This document shows, piece after piece, positions 17,514-25,781 of a DNA stretch of 64,000 nt. Each line of letters begins with the position of its first letter. The stretch's first letter is position 1. Source of the DNA: Oscillatoria princeps RMCB-10 (GTDB taxonomy: Bacteria; Cyanobacteriota; Cyanobacteriia; Cyanobacteriales; Oscillatoriaceae); NCBI GenBank assembly GCA_019359235.1, contig JAHHHT010000002.1:248001-312000 (forward strand), read 5' to 3'. The position numbers were made by a program, and so were the translations under genes. The notes below the pieces were generated by a model that worked only from the letters and a program-made list of their open reading frames with translations, was not told the origin of the DNA and did no database searches.

Positions 17514-18047
17514 ATGTATCAATTTGATTCGGGAACTCAGTGGGTGTCACCAGCACGGTCGGAGAGTAACGTAGTTCCATTCCCGCTGCAGCAGGAAGCC
17601 CCAAACTGTGATGCCGGCGAACTTTCTCAGGACTGTGGGGCTGCCGGTGACAGTAAGGTTGCGGAACTGTCGAGCGACCGGCAACTTCAGCTGGCGATCA
17701 GCAACCTGCTCAAATATGGGGTTATTCTGGCTACCGCCACAGTGTTTATCGGCGCAGTCCTGTACTTGATCCGCCACGGTGCGGAGCCGGCTGACTATCA
17801 CATTTTCCGAGGAGAGCCATCCATGTTCTGCAGTCCCGCAGGTGTGGTGAGCGCGGTTCTGTCAGGCAGCCGGCGCGGCATTATTCAACTGGGACTCCTA
17901 TTTTTAATTGCCACTCCCGTCGTCCGGGTGATATTTTCTCTAATAACTTTCCTGCGGCAGCGAGATTTTACCTATGTAATCGTGACCTCAGTCGTACTGT
18001 CTGGGCTGCTCTACAGCCTTATAGGAGCGTACTTCAGATTCCAATGA
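17514..18047 (+). CDS. DUF1634 membrane protein
   Basis: A 177-residue protein whose ATG begins one base after the stop of the TauE/SafE gene. The first 65 residues are hydrophilic; three hydrophobic helices follow, with the DUF1634 pattern GVILATATVFIGAVLYLIRHG, then FCSPAGVVSAVLSGSRRGIIQLGLLFLIATPVVRV. The family has no known activity but regularly accompanies TauE/SafE exporters, so an accessory role is likely. Its stop overlaps the start of the next gene by 4 bases (ATGA), implying translational coupling. The hydrophilic N-terminal extension looks long for the family. Confidence 0.8.
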   Translation: MYQFDSGTQWVSPARSESNVVPFPLQQEAPNCDAGELSQDCGAAGDSKVAELSSDRQLQLAISNLLKYGVILATATVFIGAVLYLIRHGAEPADYHIFRGEPSMFCSPAGVVSAVLSGSRRGIIQLGLLFLIATPVVRVIFSLITFLRQRDFTYVIVTSVVLSGLLYSLIGAYFRFQ

Positions 18048-19201
18048 AGATTTTGCTACTGAGCGTTCACCCCCCACAAGGAGGCGGCTCAGCCCACTCC
18101 AGTCAAGAACTGGCCTGTGGGTTGCGCCGGCTCGGACATGAAGTGCTGCACATTTCGCCCTACAAATCCGAACCCGGACCCGCCCAGTATCCCGGATTGC
18201 TCTGGTTTCCGGCAGACTTTCCAGCGGATCTGAGCATTAGCCCACAAACCCAGTGGGATATCGACCGGCACGTTCAAGCCGCCTATTTAAATCACGGCCC
18301 TTTCGACGCTGTAATTCTGGGTCGCGAGTCGTTTCTCTGGCACCTCCCCGCCATCCGCGAGGTTCATCACAGTAAGCCGGTGGTGCTGATCTGTCGGGGA
18401 GCCTATATCAACCGTCTTGTTAGCAGCGAGCCGGTTGACTGGAAAATTCGGGAGCAACTGACAGCGCTTTACCGGAGCTGCGACTCGATAATTTGTATCG
18501 CCCGCCACCTGGCGGAATCCCTGCACCGCGCAGTTGGGGTGAGCAATACCCTTTTCTTGCCGAACCCGATTGCGCTTCCCGCTTTCCAGCCCAATGCCAC
18601 CTGTCCGCCGGCTGCCGGTCAGCCAATCCGCTTGCTGATGGCGGCCCAAATCAAATCCAGAAAAAGACCATTAGATGCGGTTGAAATTATGCGGATTCTC
18701 GCAGCTCGTCAAGTGGAGGCTCACCTGACGATTTGTGGGGATGGGGCTGATATGGAAAAGATGTTGAATCTCATCCGTCACTGCGGTTTAGAAAAACACA
18801 TTCTCGTCAAAGGGCGGGTTGACCGGCAGGTGGTGATCGACTGTCTCAACAGTGTGGAAACCGTCCTGCTTTGCTCAGATAATGAAGGCCGTCCCCGCGT
18901 GCTTCAAGAAGCAATTGCCGCCGGCAGAGGGGTAGTCGCCTACGACAATCCAGGCTCCCGCGAGGTGGTCACTGAATGGTCGAATCAGTGGCCTCACGCT
19001 CGTCTGGTTCCCATCGGAGATGCGCCCGCCGCCAGTCAGGCAATCCTGGATTTAGCCGGCCACTTTCGCGCAAAGCCAGACCCCCTGCCACCGCCACAAC
19101 TGCCCGAGCCGGTGGAAGTGCTTTATCAGTATGAGTCGGCGCTCAAAACCTTGAAAGCCAGAGCGGAACCCGCACCCGAATTCCATATCGCTCCTAGATA
19201 A
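18044..19201 (+). CDS. Glycosyltransferase family 4 protein
   Basis: A 385-residue GT-B glycosyltransferase. The N-terminal acceptor domain starts MKILLLSVHPPQGGGSAHSS (Gly-rich loop typical of GT4). The C-terminal domain has LLMAAQIKSRKRPLDAVEIM, LTICGDGADMEKM and the nucleotide-sugar site DNEGRPRVLQEAIAAGRGVV, where E in EGRPRVLQEA is the conserved EX7E region. It is cytoplasmic. Its ATG overlaps the DUF1634 stop (ATGA), so it is translated from the same message as a TauE/SafE exporter, an unusual partner for a sugar transferase. It ends 11 bases from the 3' end of the convergent LysR gene. Confidence 0.88.
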   Translation: MKILLLSVHPPQGGGSAHSSQELACGLRRLGHEVLHISPYKSEPGPAQYPGLLWFPADFPADLSISPQTQWDIDRHVQAAYLNHGPFDAVILGRESFLWHLPAIREVHHSKPVVLICRGAYINRLVSSEPVDWKIREQLTALYRSCDSIICIARHLAESLHRAVGVSNTLFLPNPIALPAFQPNATCPPAAGQPIRLLMAAQIKSRKRPLDAVEIMRILAARQVEAHLTICGDGADMEKMLNLIRHCGLEKHILVKGRVDRQVVIDCLNSVETVLLCSDNEGRPRVLQEAIAAGRGVVAYDNPGSREVVTEWSNQWPHARLVPIGDAPAASQAILDLAGHFRAKPDPLPPPQLPEPVEVLYQYESALKTLKARAEPAPEFHIAPR

Positions 19202-19212
19202 CTGGCAGTTCT

Positions 19213-20199
19213 CTATGATTTGTGCGTTGGTAAAATTAACTCCGCTCTCCGGGGGATTAAATCGGGTAGGGAATTCCCCGCCAGCATCTGTTCAAAGGCT
19301 CTGGCGAGCCGAGTCTGAAAACGATCCCGATGCTTCAGCTTCAAAAAGGGCCGGACTATTTCCAAGGTTGGGCCAGAGCCGTTGCTGCTATTTGTGACTG
19401 GAATCGAACGCAGCGTGCCGAGCTGTATCTCTTTTTTCACCATTAACTCGGAGATAGCGGCTGCACCCACACCGCTTTCAACGACCGCCTTCACCATCTC
19501 GCCACTGTTGAAAACTAAAATCACATTTAACTCGGCGGTCGTCACGCCCCAGTTTTGCAAGGCTTCCTCAAATCTTTGCTGTGTTCCAGATCCGGGCTCT
19601 CGCATCACCCAAGCGGTTTCGGTGAGATCCGTTAAGGAAATTTCTGCACGCTCAAACCAGGGGTGAGATTGGCCAACAACAATTTGCAGCCGGTCGCTGC
19701 CAACTATTTCTTCCTCCAGACACTTTTTTAGCGATGGTTTGACCTCGCCTTCCACCAAACCCAAATCAAACAGTCCCGTCGCCGTCCCCGCACAAATATC
19801 TTCTGTATTGGCCAGAGTGCAGTTGACAGAGACGCCTGGATGCCGGATCTTAAACTGGCTTATCTTTTTGGGAAGCCAGTAGTTACCAATTGTCAGGCTC
19901 GACCCCAATTTTAACTCGCCCCGTTGCAGCCCGTTCAATTCCCGCAACCCCCGCTCGGTGAGGGCCACCTGGTCGAGAATTTTCTGGGCTTCCACTTCTA
20001 GCAGCTTCCCCGCCTCAGTTATCTCGATGTGGCGACCGATGCGGTGAAACAATTTCACTCCATACCCCTCCTCTAAGCTTTGCACCGCCGCGCTGACAGC
20101 AGGCTGGGTAATGTAGAGCGCTTCAGCAGCACGGGTAAAGTGCAGATGTTCGGCCACGGCCAGAAAAATTCGCAGCTGGTCAAGCGTCATCGCTGCCAT
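19213..20199 (-). CDS. LysR-family transcriptional regulator
   Basis: A 328-residue LTTR. The winged helix-turn-helix is at residues 1-62 (LDQLRIFLAVAEHLHFTRAA, then QPAVSAAVQSLE), followed by the substrate-binding domain (RGELKLGSSLTIGNYWLPK onward) in the style of CysB, CbbR or CysL. The start at 20199 is supported by AGGGGG 8 bases upstream. It is divergent from an APC permease gene, so that permease is the most likely target; the TauE and CadD genes nearby are other possibilities. The co-inducer is unknown, but sulfur or amino-acid metabolites would fit the neighbourhood (inference). Confidence 0.92.
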   Translation of the reverse strand: MAAMTLDQLRIFLAVAEHLHFTRAAEALYITQPAVSAAVQSLEEGYGVKLFHRIGRHIEITEAGKLLEVEAQKILDQVALTERGLRELNGLQRGELKLGSSLTIGNYWLPKKISQFKIRHPGVSVNCTLANTEDICAGTATGLFDLGLVEGEVKPSLKKCLEEEIVGSDRLQIVVGQSHPWFERAEISLTDLTETAWVMREPGSGTQQRFEEALQNWGVTTAELNVILVFNSGEMVKAVVESGVGAAAISELMVKKEIQLGTLRSIPVTNSSNGSGPTLEIVRPFLKLKHRDRFQTRLARAFEQMLAGNSLPDLIPRRAELILPTHKS

Positions 20200-20274
20200 T
20201 CTGTATGCCCCCTAAAACTTCGCGTGCGGACTTCAATCAATTTTATTTATCAGTTTAACAAAAAAGAGTATTTG

Positions 20275-20306
20275 CTTCTCTGGGGAAAAGATATTAAATT
20301 GAGAAG
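20275..20306. promoter_or_regulatory. Possible LysR operator in divergent spacer
   Basis: The inverted repeat CTTCTC (20275-20280) and GAGAAG (20301-20306) lies in the 199-bp spacer between the divergent LysR and APC permease genes, surrounded by AT-rich sequence. It is a plausible LTTR or other regulator site by position only. Confidence 0.25.
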
Positions 20307-20398
20307 ATAGCCTTACGCACCTGGCCCGCGCTGAGGCCGCTCCTGCTAGTTAAAGTCGCTCGAACAGCCGAGCTATTGGAGGTGAACGGAGATCCTGT

Positions 20399-21853
20399 AT
20401 GACCAATCAAATGCAAATCAATGAAAGTGCTTACGGCTTAAAGGCAGACTGCCTGTCCTACGGGGATGTCCTGGCGCAATCCATTGCGGTTATCGCGCCC
20501 ACGACAACGCCAGCGGCGAATTTAGGCTTGATATTCGCCAGTGCGGGAAATGGCACCTGGCTGAGTTTTCTGCTCGGGATGATTGGGCTAGTCTTTGTCA
20601 GTGTCAACATCAACCAATTCGCTCGCCGGTCGGCTTCTCCAGGCTCGCTGTACTCCTACATCGCCAAAGGTTTAGGCCCGATGGCGGGCATCCTTTGCGC
20701 CTGGGGTCTTGTGCTGGCTTATTTGTTCACAGGGATGGCAACTTTGTGCGGTTTTGCTAACTTTGGAGCCGCCTTGCTGGGTCATGTGGGAATCCATCCC
20801 TCCCCGATCACCCTGTTTGCTATCGGCGCAGGAATTGCCTGGTATGTGGCTTACAAAGACATCCAGCTCTCTGCAATGGCAATGCTGTGGCTGGAGGTAG
20901 GATCTCTTGCCCTCATCCTGGCACTCGGGCTGATTGTCTGGGCTCACAAAGGCTTTGCCATTGATATGGCGCAATTTACGCTGCAAAACGCTACCCCCGG
21001 CGGAGTGGCAATGGGACTTGTCCTGGTTGTGTTCGGATTTTCTGGCTTTGAAAGTTCAACGTCCCTGGGGGATGAGGCGAAAGATCCCCTGCGCACGATT
21101 CCGAAATCTGTGATTTCCAGCACTATTTTGTCCGGTATATTCTTCATTTTGATGGCTTACATTGAAGTGATCGGTTTTAGCGGCAGTTCCGCGAACCTTG
21201 CCAAAAGTGAAGCCCCTTTGGATTTTCTGGCTGACCAAGCGGGAGTGGGTTTTTTGGGCGTGCTGATTAGTATCGGCGCAATGCTTTCGTTCTTCGCTTG
21301 CATCCTGGCTTGTATCAATCCGACGGCCCGGATTTTATTCACGATGGCCCGTCACGGTCTGTTTCACTCGACTCTGGGTGAGGCGCACCAGCACAACAAA
21401 ACGCCTCACATTGCGGTGGCTCTAGCAGCACTGCTAACCTTTCTGGTGCCGGCTTCCATCTCCCTGTTTGGCATCCAGGCTTTTGAAATTATGGGCTACA
21501 TGGGAACGATTTGCAGCTACGGATTTTTGCTGGTGTATATCCTCGTTTCCATCGCCGCGCCGGTTTACCTGCACCGGCTGCGAAAACTGCGCCCCCTGGA
21601 TGTGGTGTTCTCGGTTTTGGCGGTAGGGTTTATGATGATTCCCGTTGTCGGAACTGTAGGAATTCCCGGCAGCAGTTTTTTCCCCGTGCCCAAACCCCCT
21701 TACAATGCCTTCCCTTACCTGTTCTTAATGTACCTGGTTGCCGGTGGCGGCTGGTTCCTCATGCAAAGGCTGCGCTCTCCAGAAATTGTTGAAGAAATGG
21801 AGCAGGCAATAGAAGAAATTCACGCCCGATTCAGCGACACGGAACATCTTTAA
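20399..21853 (+). CDS. APC-family amino acid permease
   Basis: A 484-residue permease with about twelve membrane helices. It has the APC signature near the start (SIAVIAPTTTPAANLGLIFA), the conserved SPGSLYSYIAKGLGP, and FGFSGFESSTSLGDEAKDP in helix 6-loop. It should import an amino acid or polyamine by cation or substrate exchange at the inner membrane; the substrate is not predictable. A strong GGAGGTGA site lies upstream of the ATG, with a second GGAG closer. It is divergent from the LysR gene, and followed 85 bp later by two CadD-family genes on the same strand. Confidence 0.9.
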   Translation: MTNQMQINESAYGLKADCLSYGDVLAQSIAVIAPTTTPAANLGLIFASAGNGTWLSFLLGMIGLVFVSVNINQFARRSASPGSLYSYIAKGLGPMAGILCAWGLVLAYLFTGMATLCGFANFGAALLGHVGIHPSPITLFAIGAGIAWYVAYKDIQLSAMAMLWLEVGSLALILALGLIVWAHKGFAIDMAQFTLQNATPGGVAMGLVLVVFGFSGFESSTSLGDEAKDPLRTIPKSVISSTILSGIFFILMAYIEVIGFSGSSANLAKSEAPLDFLADQAGVGFLGVLISIGAMLSFFACILACINPTARILFTMARHGLFHSTLGEAHQHNKTPHIAVALAALLTFLVPASISLFGIQAFEIMGYMGTICSYGFLLVYILVSIAAPVYLHRLRKLRPLDVVFSVLAVGFMMIPVVGTVGIPGSSFFPVPKPPYNAFPYLFLMYLVAGGGWFLMQRLRSPEIVEEMEQAIEEIHARFSDTEHL

Positions 21854-21938
21854 CCCGCTGGCTCCCTTGCTGCCAGCCCGGGGAGACACCGCGCCAAAAG
21901 TCTGTACAATGGAAGCCTGAAAATAAGGAGAGACAACA

Positions 21939-22637
21939 ATGAGCGGGTTAATCACTGCAATTCCCACAGGGATAGGAGCCTTCAGCGCCACAAACATCGA
22001 CGATCTGGTGATCCTGACGCTGTTTTTCTCACAAGTCAATGCTACCTTTCGCCGCCGGCACGTCGTTATGGGCCAGTATCTCGGCTTCAGCGCACTGGTA
22101 GCCGCCAGCCTTCCCGGTTTCTTTGGCCGCTTAATCGTGCCGCCACACTGGATTGGACTGCTTGGCTTGGTGCCGGTGGCATTTGGTGTCAGCCGCTTGC
22201 TCAACCGAGACAGCGATTCAGAGGAAGAGTCCCCAGAACTCCCGCAGCCCGAACCCTCTCCAATTGCCAGTTTTCTCTCTCCCCAAACTTACAGTGTGGC
22301 TGCAGTCACGGTGGCTAATGGCAGTGACAATATTGGGATTTACGTGCCGCTATTTGCCAACAGCGCTAAGACAAGCCTTCTGGTAATTTTAGGCGTATTC
22401 TTCCTGCTGCTTGGAGTTTGGTGCTTCGCCGCCTACCAATTCACCCACCTGCCCGGACTCGCCGATCTTCTGACTCGTTACGGCCAGACTCTCGTGCCTT
22501 TTATCTTGATTGGATTAGGGGTTTTTATTGTCCTGGAAAGTGGCGCTTTGAGCCCGCTGGCTCTAGCCGCTTGCTGTCTGGGTTTGACGGTTCTGCTTCT
22601 AATAAATGGGCGCACGCCTGAAGTGGAGAAAGACTGA
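21939..22637 (+). CDS. CadD-family transporter, copy 2
   Basis: A 232-residue membrane protein nearly matching the copy at 15822 along its length: ATNIDDLVILTLFFSQV, FRRRHVVMGQYLGF, an acidic loop, FLSPQTYSVAAVTVANGSDN and the ending RTPEVEKD. AAGGAGAG lies 8-13 bases before the ATG. It is followed after 5 bases by copy 3, so the two are co-translated. Predicted to move a divalent or soft metal cation, by family name only. The GSDN in place of GGDN is the main change in the second conserved block. Confidence 0.87.
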   Translation: MSGLITAIPTGIGAFSATNIDDLVILTLFFSQVNATFRRRHVVMGQYLGFSALVAASLPGFFGRLIVPPHWIGLLGLVPVAFGVSRLLNRDSDSEEESPELPQPEPSPIASFLSPQTYSVAAVTVANGSDNIGIYVPLFANSAKTSLLVILGVFFLLLGVWCFAAYQFTHLPGLADLLTRYGQTLVPFILIGLGVFIVLESGALSPLALAACCLGLTVLLLINGRTPEVEKD

Positions 22638-22642
22638 AAGAG

Positions 22643-23326
22643 GTGACAGCAGTAGGGTTTTCCAGTAGGCTCGCAGGCGCGATTGTTGCCGGCGCAACAT
22701 CTTTTGCAGCGACCAACATCGATGACATTCTGATTTTAATGCTCTTTTTCGCACAGGTGAGCCCCACCTTCCGCCGCCGGCATATCGTTCTCGGTCAGTA
22801 CCTGGGCTTTGCCGCCATTGTCCTAGCCAGTCTGCCCGGTTTCTTTGGTGGCTTAATCGTGCCGAGATCCTGGATTGGCTTGCTCGGTCTAGTCCCGATC
22901 TCCATAGGTGTCAGCCGCCTGCTGAATCGAACGAACGATGAGGGGGAGGTTCAGGCTGTCTCCGGTGAATTTAACCCCTTAAGTTCCAATCGCTCTGCGG
23001 TGTCTGTACTGGCAAGTCTTCTCAGCCCCCAAACTTATAACGTAGCCGCTGTTACCTTTGCCAATGGGGGAGACAATATCGGCATCTATGTGCCTCTGTT
23101 TGCCAGCTGCGATCTCCCTACTTTGGCAGTCATTTTGGCCGTCTTCTTTTCGCTCATAGGAGTTTGGTGCTGGATTGCTTACCGGCTAACCCGCCAGCCT
23201 GCTGTCGCTCGCGTTTTAACTCGTTACGGCAAGGCTCTCGCCCCCTTTATCTTGATTGGCTTGGGGATTTTCATCCTCCTTGAAAGCGGGACTTACCGGC
23301 TCCTGCCTTTTATCGCAGCTAGCTAG
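22643..23326 (+). CDS. CadD-family transporter, copy 3
   Basis: A 227-residue family member starting with GTG five bases after the stop of copy 2; GGAG in the end of copy 2 is the likely ribosome-binding site. It keeps ATNIDDILIL, FRRRHIVLGQYLGF, GGLIVPRSWIGLLGLVP and LLSPQTYNVAAVTFANGGDN but is more divergent than copies 1 and 2, especially in the central loop (EVQAVSGEFNPLSSNRS) and the C terminus. Copies 2 and 3 may form a hetero-oligomer, as expected for adjacent small-transporter pairs (inference). The decayed copy at 15090-15450 resembles this one best in its QTY-N/K-VAAV block. Confidence 0.85.
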   Translation: MTAVGFSSRLAGAIVAGATSFAATNIDDILILMLFFAQVSPTFRRRHIVLGQYLGFAAIVLASLPGFFGGLIVPRSWIGLLGLVPISIGVSRLLNRTNDEGEVQAVSGEFNPLSSNRSAVSVLASLLSPQTYNVAAVTFANGGDNIGIYVPLFASCDLPTLAVILAVFFSLIGVWCWIAYRLTRQPAVARVLTRYGKALAPFILIGLGIFILLESGTYRLLPFIAAS

Positions 23327-23604
23327 CTTCCCTTGGCGAGGGCTTCCTCAAGGCGGGCCGAAATAAGCTGTTAGGTTTTTAATCTGCTTGTCCCTTAAAA
23401 CGAGGCAGATACTCCATTGGGACGATCCCAAGTAGGGTGCGTTCCGCCTCAGCGGAACGCACCCCGCAGGCAGAACTAATTCCTGTAAATATTGCGAAAT
23501 TTAGGCAAAATTTAAATTTGATTTAAAGGTTTTATAAATAAAAAGCTCCCTCAAAGATGCTAAACTTAGTGTTAGCGCGTCCGGAAAGGGGGCACCTACC
23601 GAAT
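23327..23604. other. Intergenic with a GTGCGTTCC hairpin
   Basis: No gene is seen. A 12-bp perfect hairpin, GGGTGCGTTCCG with its complement, lies at about 23437-23463 and belongs to the same family as those at 33290, 34722 and 59210. It is placed to act as a terminator for the CadD pair, but has no U-tract. Confidence 0.5.
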
Positions 23605-23756
23605 GGGAGCATCCCGTTTTTGCAAAGACTGTCACCCTCACCCCCCTAACCCCCCTCTCCCATGAAGGGAGAGGGGGGAAAAATAAAGAATTCTCCCCTC
23701 TCCCCTTGTGGGAGAGGGGTTGGGGGTGAGGGGGATTACAAAAATGGGATGCTCCC
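23605..23756. mobile_element. Miniature inverted-repeat element, copy 2, with 8-bp target duplication
   Basis: A 152-bp element nearly identical to the one at 10427-10583. Its ends are GGGAGCATCCCGTTTTTG and the complement of GGGAGCATCCCATTTTTG. The host bases TACCGAAT occur on both sides (23597-23604 and 23757-23764), a different duplicated target from copy 1, which shows independent insertion. The interior arms are C-rich and G-rich and pair with each other. It carries no ORF. Confidence 0.88.
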
Positions 23757-23860
23757 TACCGAATTGACCCCCTGGCGCTCTCTATTGGCACGAGGGGAAA
23801 TTCACGGCTTCCCTCTAACTGTCAAGCCGGCAGCAGGTAAACTTGAAAAGGAGAAAAGTC

Positions 23861-24520
23861 ATGAAACTTTGGAAATCTCTTGCAGGGGTCTTGATACTTC
23901 TGGTTAGTCTAATGTTCGCTCAACCTTCCCTGGCCAGCTCAGACCAACCGGCCTATACCAAGAATCCAGACTATATAGAGGTTACTGAAACCCTGAACAG
24001 TTTATTAAAGGCGGAATCTGGACAAACTCAAGCCGAGGGGTACACCCCAGAGGAACTTCAGAAGAAAATTGCTGAGTTGGAGTTGCAAAAATATGCTTTG
24101 GAGACGGGAGTAAACTGGGGTCAGTGCCGCAATGAGACAGGCAAGAAACTGGCTGTCTACGGTCCTCGCCGCAAAAAATCCGATTTGTCCTACGATAAGG
24201 GCCTGTATTTCTTAGCAAATGGCCAGACAACTCAAGATGAATGGGACTGTGAAGGGGTTTATCTGCCGACTTTTGTCAGAGCAACCTATATAAGCACTGC
24301 TAGCGGACAGCCCCAAAATTTGGCCGGCGGTGTGGCTCTCAAGATAATTGATGGAACTGAGTTAGTAGTGAAGACCAATCCCGACACCGGCGCAGTTGAA
24401 TTAAATGTTCCGCCGGCTAAAGTTTTCAAAGCCGGTGAAGTTAACTGGTTTATTCCCAATGTGTCTCAGGCTCTCATAGATTCGCAACTTCCCAACGCGC
24501 CGACTAATGGGAATGATTAG
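23861..24520 (+). CDS. Exported hypothetical protein
   Basis: About 219 residues with a clear signal peptide (MKLWKSLAGVLILLVSLMFAQPSLAS; cleavage probably after SLA). The mature part has a short helical stretch rich in Glu, Leu and Lys (about 50-75) and then a beta-rich domain with two Cys, CRNETGKKLAVYGPR and WDCEGVYLP. The ATG at 23861 is chosen over one at 23843 because AAAGGAG lies 7-13 bases before it and the signal peptide then starts correctly. I do not recognise the family. It is monocistronic, close behind a mobile element, and followed by heptamer repeats. Confidence 0.75.
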   Translation: MKLWKSLAGVLILLVSLMFAQPSLASSDQPAYTKNPDYIEVTETLNSLLKAESGQTQAEGYTPEELQKKIAELELQKYALETGVNWGQCRNETGKKLAVYGPRRKKSDLSYDKGLYFLANGQTTQDEWDCEGVYLPTFVRATYISTASGQPQNLAGGVALKIIDGTELVVKTNPDTGAVELNVPPAKVFKAGEVNWFIPNVSQALIDSQLPNAPTNGND

Positions 24521-24534
24521 TCTTGACGGGTATT

Positions 24535-24660
24535 GGGCATTGGGCATCATCGCATTTGGCATTGAGCAAAAGCTGATTTCTCGCGTAGCGTAAATATTCC
24601 CCATGCCCCATGCTCCACGGGCTATGCCCTATGCGCTATGCCCCATGCCCTATGCCATTC
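24535..24660. repeat. Degenerate heptamer repeats (GGGCATT / CCCATGC types)
   Basis: Tandem heptamers on the pattern ATTGGGC-ATTGGGC at 24531-24548, then CCCATGC and related units at 24600-24660. These are the short tandemly repeated sequences widespread in filamentous cyanobacteria. Similar tracts occur at 31436, 33241, 33408, 58141 and 59055. They have no coding role. Confidence 0.8.
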
Positions 24661-24784
24661 ATGTCCTAACCAATCTGGCTAGTGCTAGAGCAGCCACCGG
24701 CACCCCATCGCACTGCCGGTGGCCATTCCACTGCCCCCGCACATATCAAATTGCCAATTGACAATTATCTAAGACCGAGATCGA

Positions 24785-24811
24785 AAGCCCACACCGAGAG
24801 TGGGCTTTTTT
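24785..24811 (+). terminator. Rho-independent terminator
   Basis: Stem AAAGCCCA / TGGGCTTT with an 8-base loop, followed by six T residues. It is 260 bp after the exported-protein gene and upstream of the promoter region of the gene at 24920, and should insulate the latter. Confidence 0.8.
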
Positions 24812-24919
24812 GCTGGGGGAGTTGCGGGGACAGTCAGCGAAACACGCCTCCCAGCGCACTAGACTTTTACTCGGCGCTGCGCTAAACTACGGTAAATCTA
24901 GCGGAATAGTGGAGTTAGC

Positions 24920-25363
24920 ATGAAAAGCGCCAACAAAGTCAGTGAAGCGGGCCAGGTTGCTGAACAAGTGGCCCTCGGTGGAGAGGGCACCAACAAAGTG
25001 ATGTGGAAAAAACTCACAGGCGGATTGCTGGTGGTCATTGGATATCTGCTGTCCCCACTGTGCTGGTGGAATGACCTGTTTTTCAATTTGCCAATTGCTT
25101 CTTTTTTTGGGTATCTCTTCAGCTGGCTTTCCCCAGATTTATTCGTGCCTTGCTCAATCGTGGGGTACTGGCTTTCTAACATTGCTGGAATTCTCTTGAT
25201 GCAAGCAGGGGCTTTGGACGTTTTGCAAGGGCAGCCCAAAGAGCGCAACCTGAAAAAAGAGTTATTCACGGGTCTGGTTTCCTCAACCGTGTACACCGGC
25301 GTCATTCTGGCGCTGATCCAGTTTAAGATTCTCGACACTCCCGTCCTATTCTCCGGCGGTTAA
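24920..25363 (+). CDS. Small polytopic membrane protein, unknown function
   Basis: A 147-residue protein. A hydrophilic N terminus (MKSANKVSEAGQVAEQVALG) precedes about four hydrophobic segments: LTGGLLVVIGYLLSPLCWW, ASFFGYLFSWLSP, YWLSNIAGILLMQAGAL, and VSSTVYTGVILALIQF. GTGGAG lies 7-12 bases before the ATG. The family is not recognised. Its leader and first codons are duplicated at 13847-13955, upstream of a TauE/SafE gene. The conserved leader block (TAAACTACGGTAA then ATAGTGGA) immediately precedes the start and may be a promoter or regulatory site. Confidence 0.78.
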   Translation: MKSANKVSEAGQVAEQVALGGEGTNKVMWKKLTGGLLVVIGYLLSPLCWWNDLFFNLPIASFFGYLFSWLSPDLFVPCSIVGYWLSNIAGILLMQAGALDVLQGQPKERNLKKELFTGLVSSTVYTGVILALIQFKILDTPVLFSGG

Positions 25364-25490
25364 TAGGGATGACTAGGTGTGCGAGAAAGTAGCTAACCCC
25401 ACTGCAAAAACTTGAACCAGCTGTAAATTCTTCTGGGACAGTCCCACCGGCCTGTCAAATATGGACAGGCATCTTGCCTGTCCTACGAGA

Positions 25491-25592
25491 TATAGGGTGT
25501 CTAAATCATTCATGAAAATTTCAGAAACCCGCTTTCTTTAAGAAACCGGGTTTCTCAGTACCTCACTAATATGAGAAAGGCTATATATAGCG
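25491..25592. repeat. GAAACCCGGTTTC interspersed element
   Basis: A near full-length copy with core 25523-25555 and the right end CAGTACCTCACTAATATGAG followed by AAAGGCTATATATAGC, matching the copy at 61411-61514 almost base for base. A GGACAGGC hairpin lies just to its left (25464-25486). Confidence 0.82.
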
Positions 25593-25622
25593 GGCAAGCA
25601 TCTGGGTCGAGTACAGTCTGGA

Positions 25623-25700
25623 GATCCCCCCAAACCCCCCTTAAAAAGGGGGGCTTTGAGAATCTTCCCCCCCTTTTTAAGGGGGGGCTAGGGGGGGATC
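25623..25700. repeat. Palindromic GATCCCCCC element
   Basis: A 78-bp inverted repeat running from GATCCCCCCAAACCCCCCTT to the complementary AAGGGGGGGCTAGGGGGGGATC, with AAAAAGGGGGG and CCCCCCTTTTT inside. It encodes nothing and would fold into a strong hairpin in the 3' region shared by the convergent genes at 24920 and 25782. Confidence 0.8.
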
Positions 25701-25781
25701 TAATATCTGTACCTCACTCGGTTGAAATCTGCTATATATCCGTAGGGCACGCATCTTGCCTGCCCTCAATCTCCTAACCAG

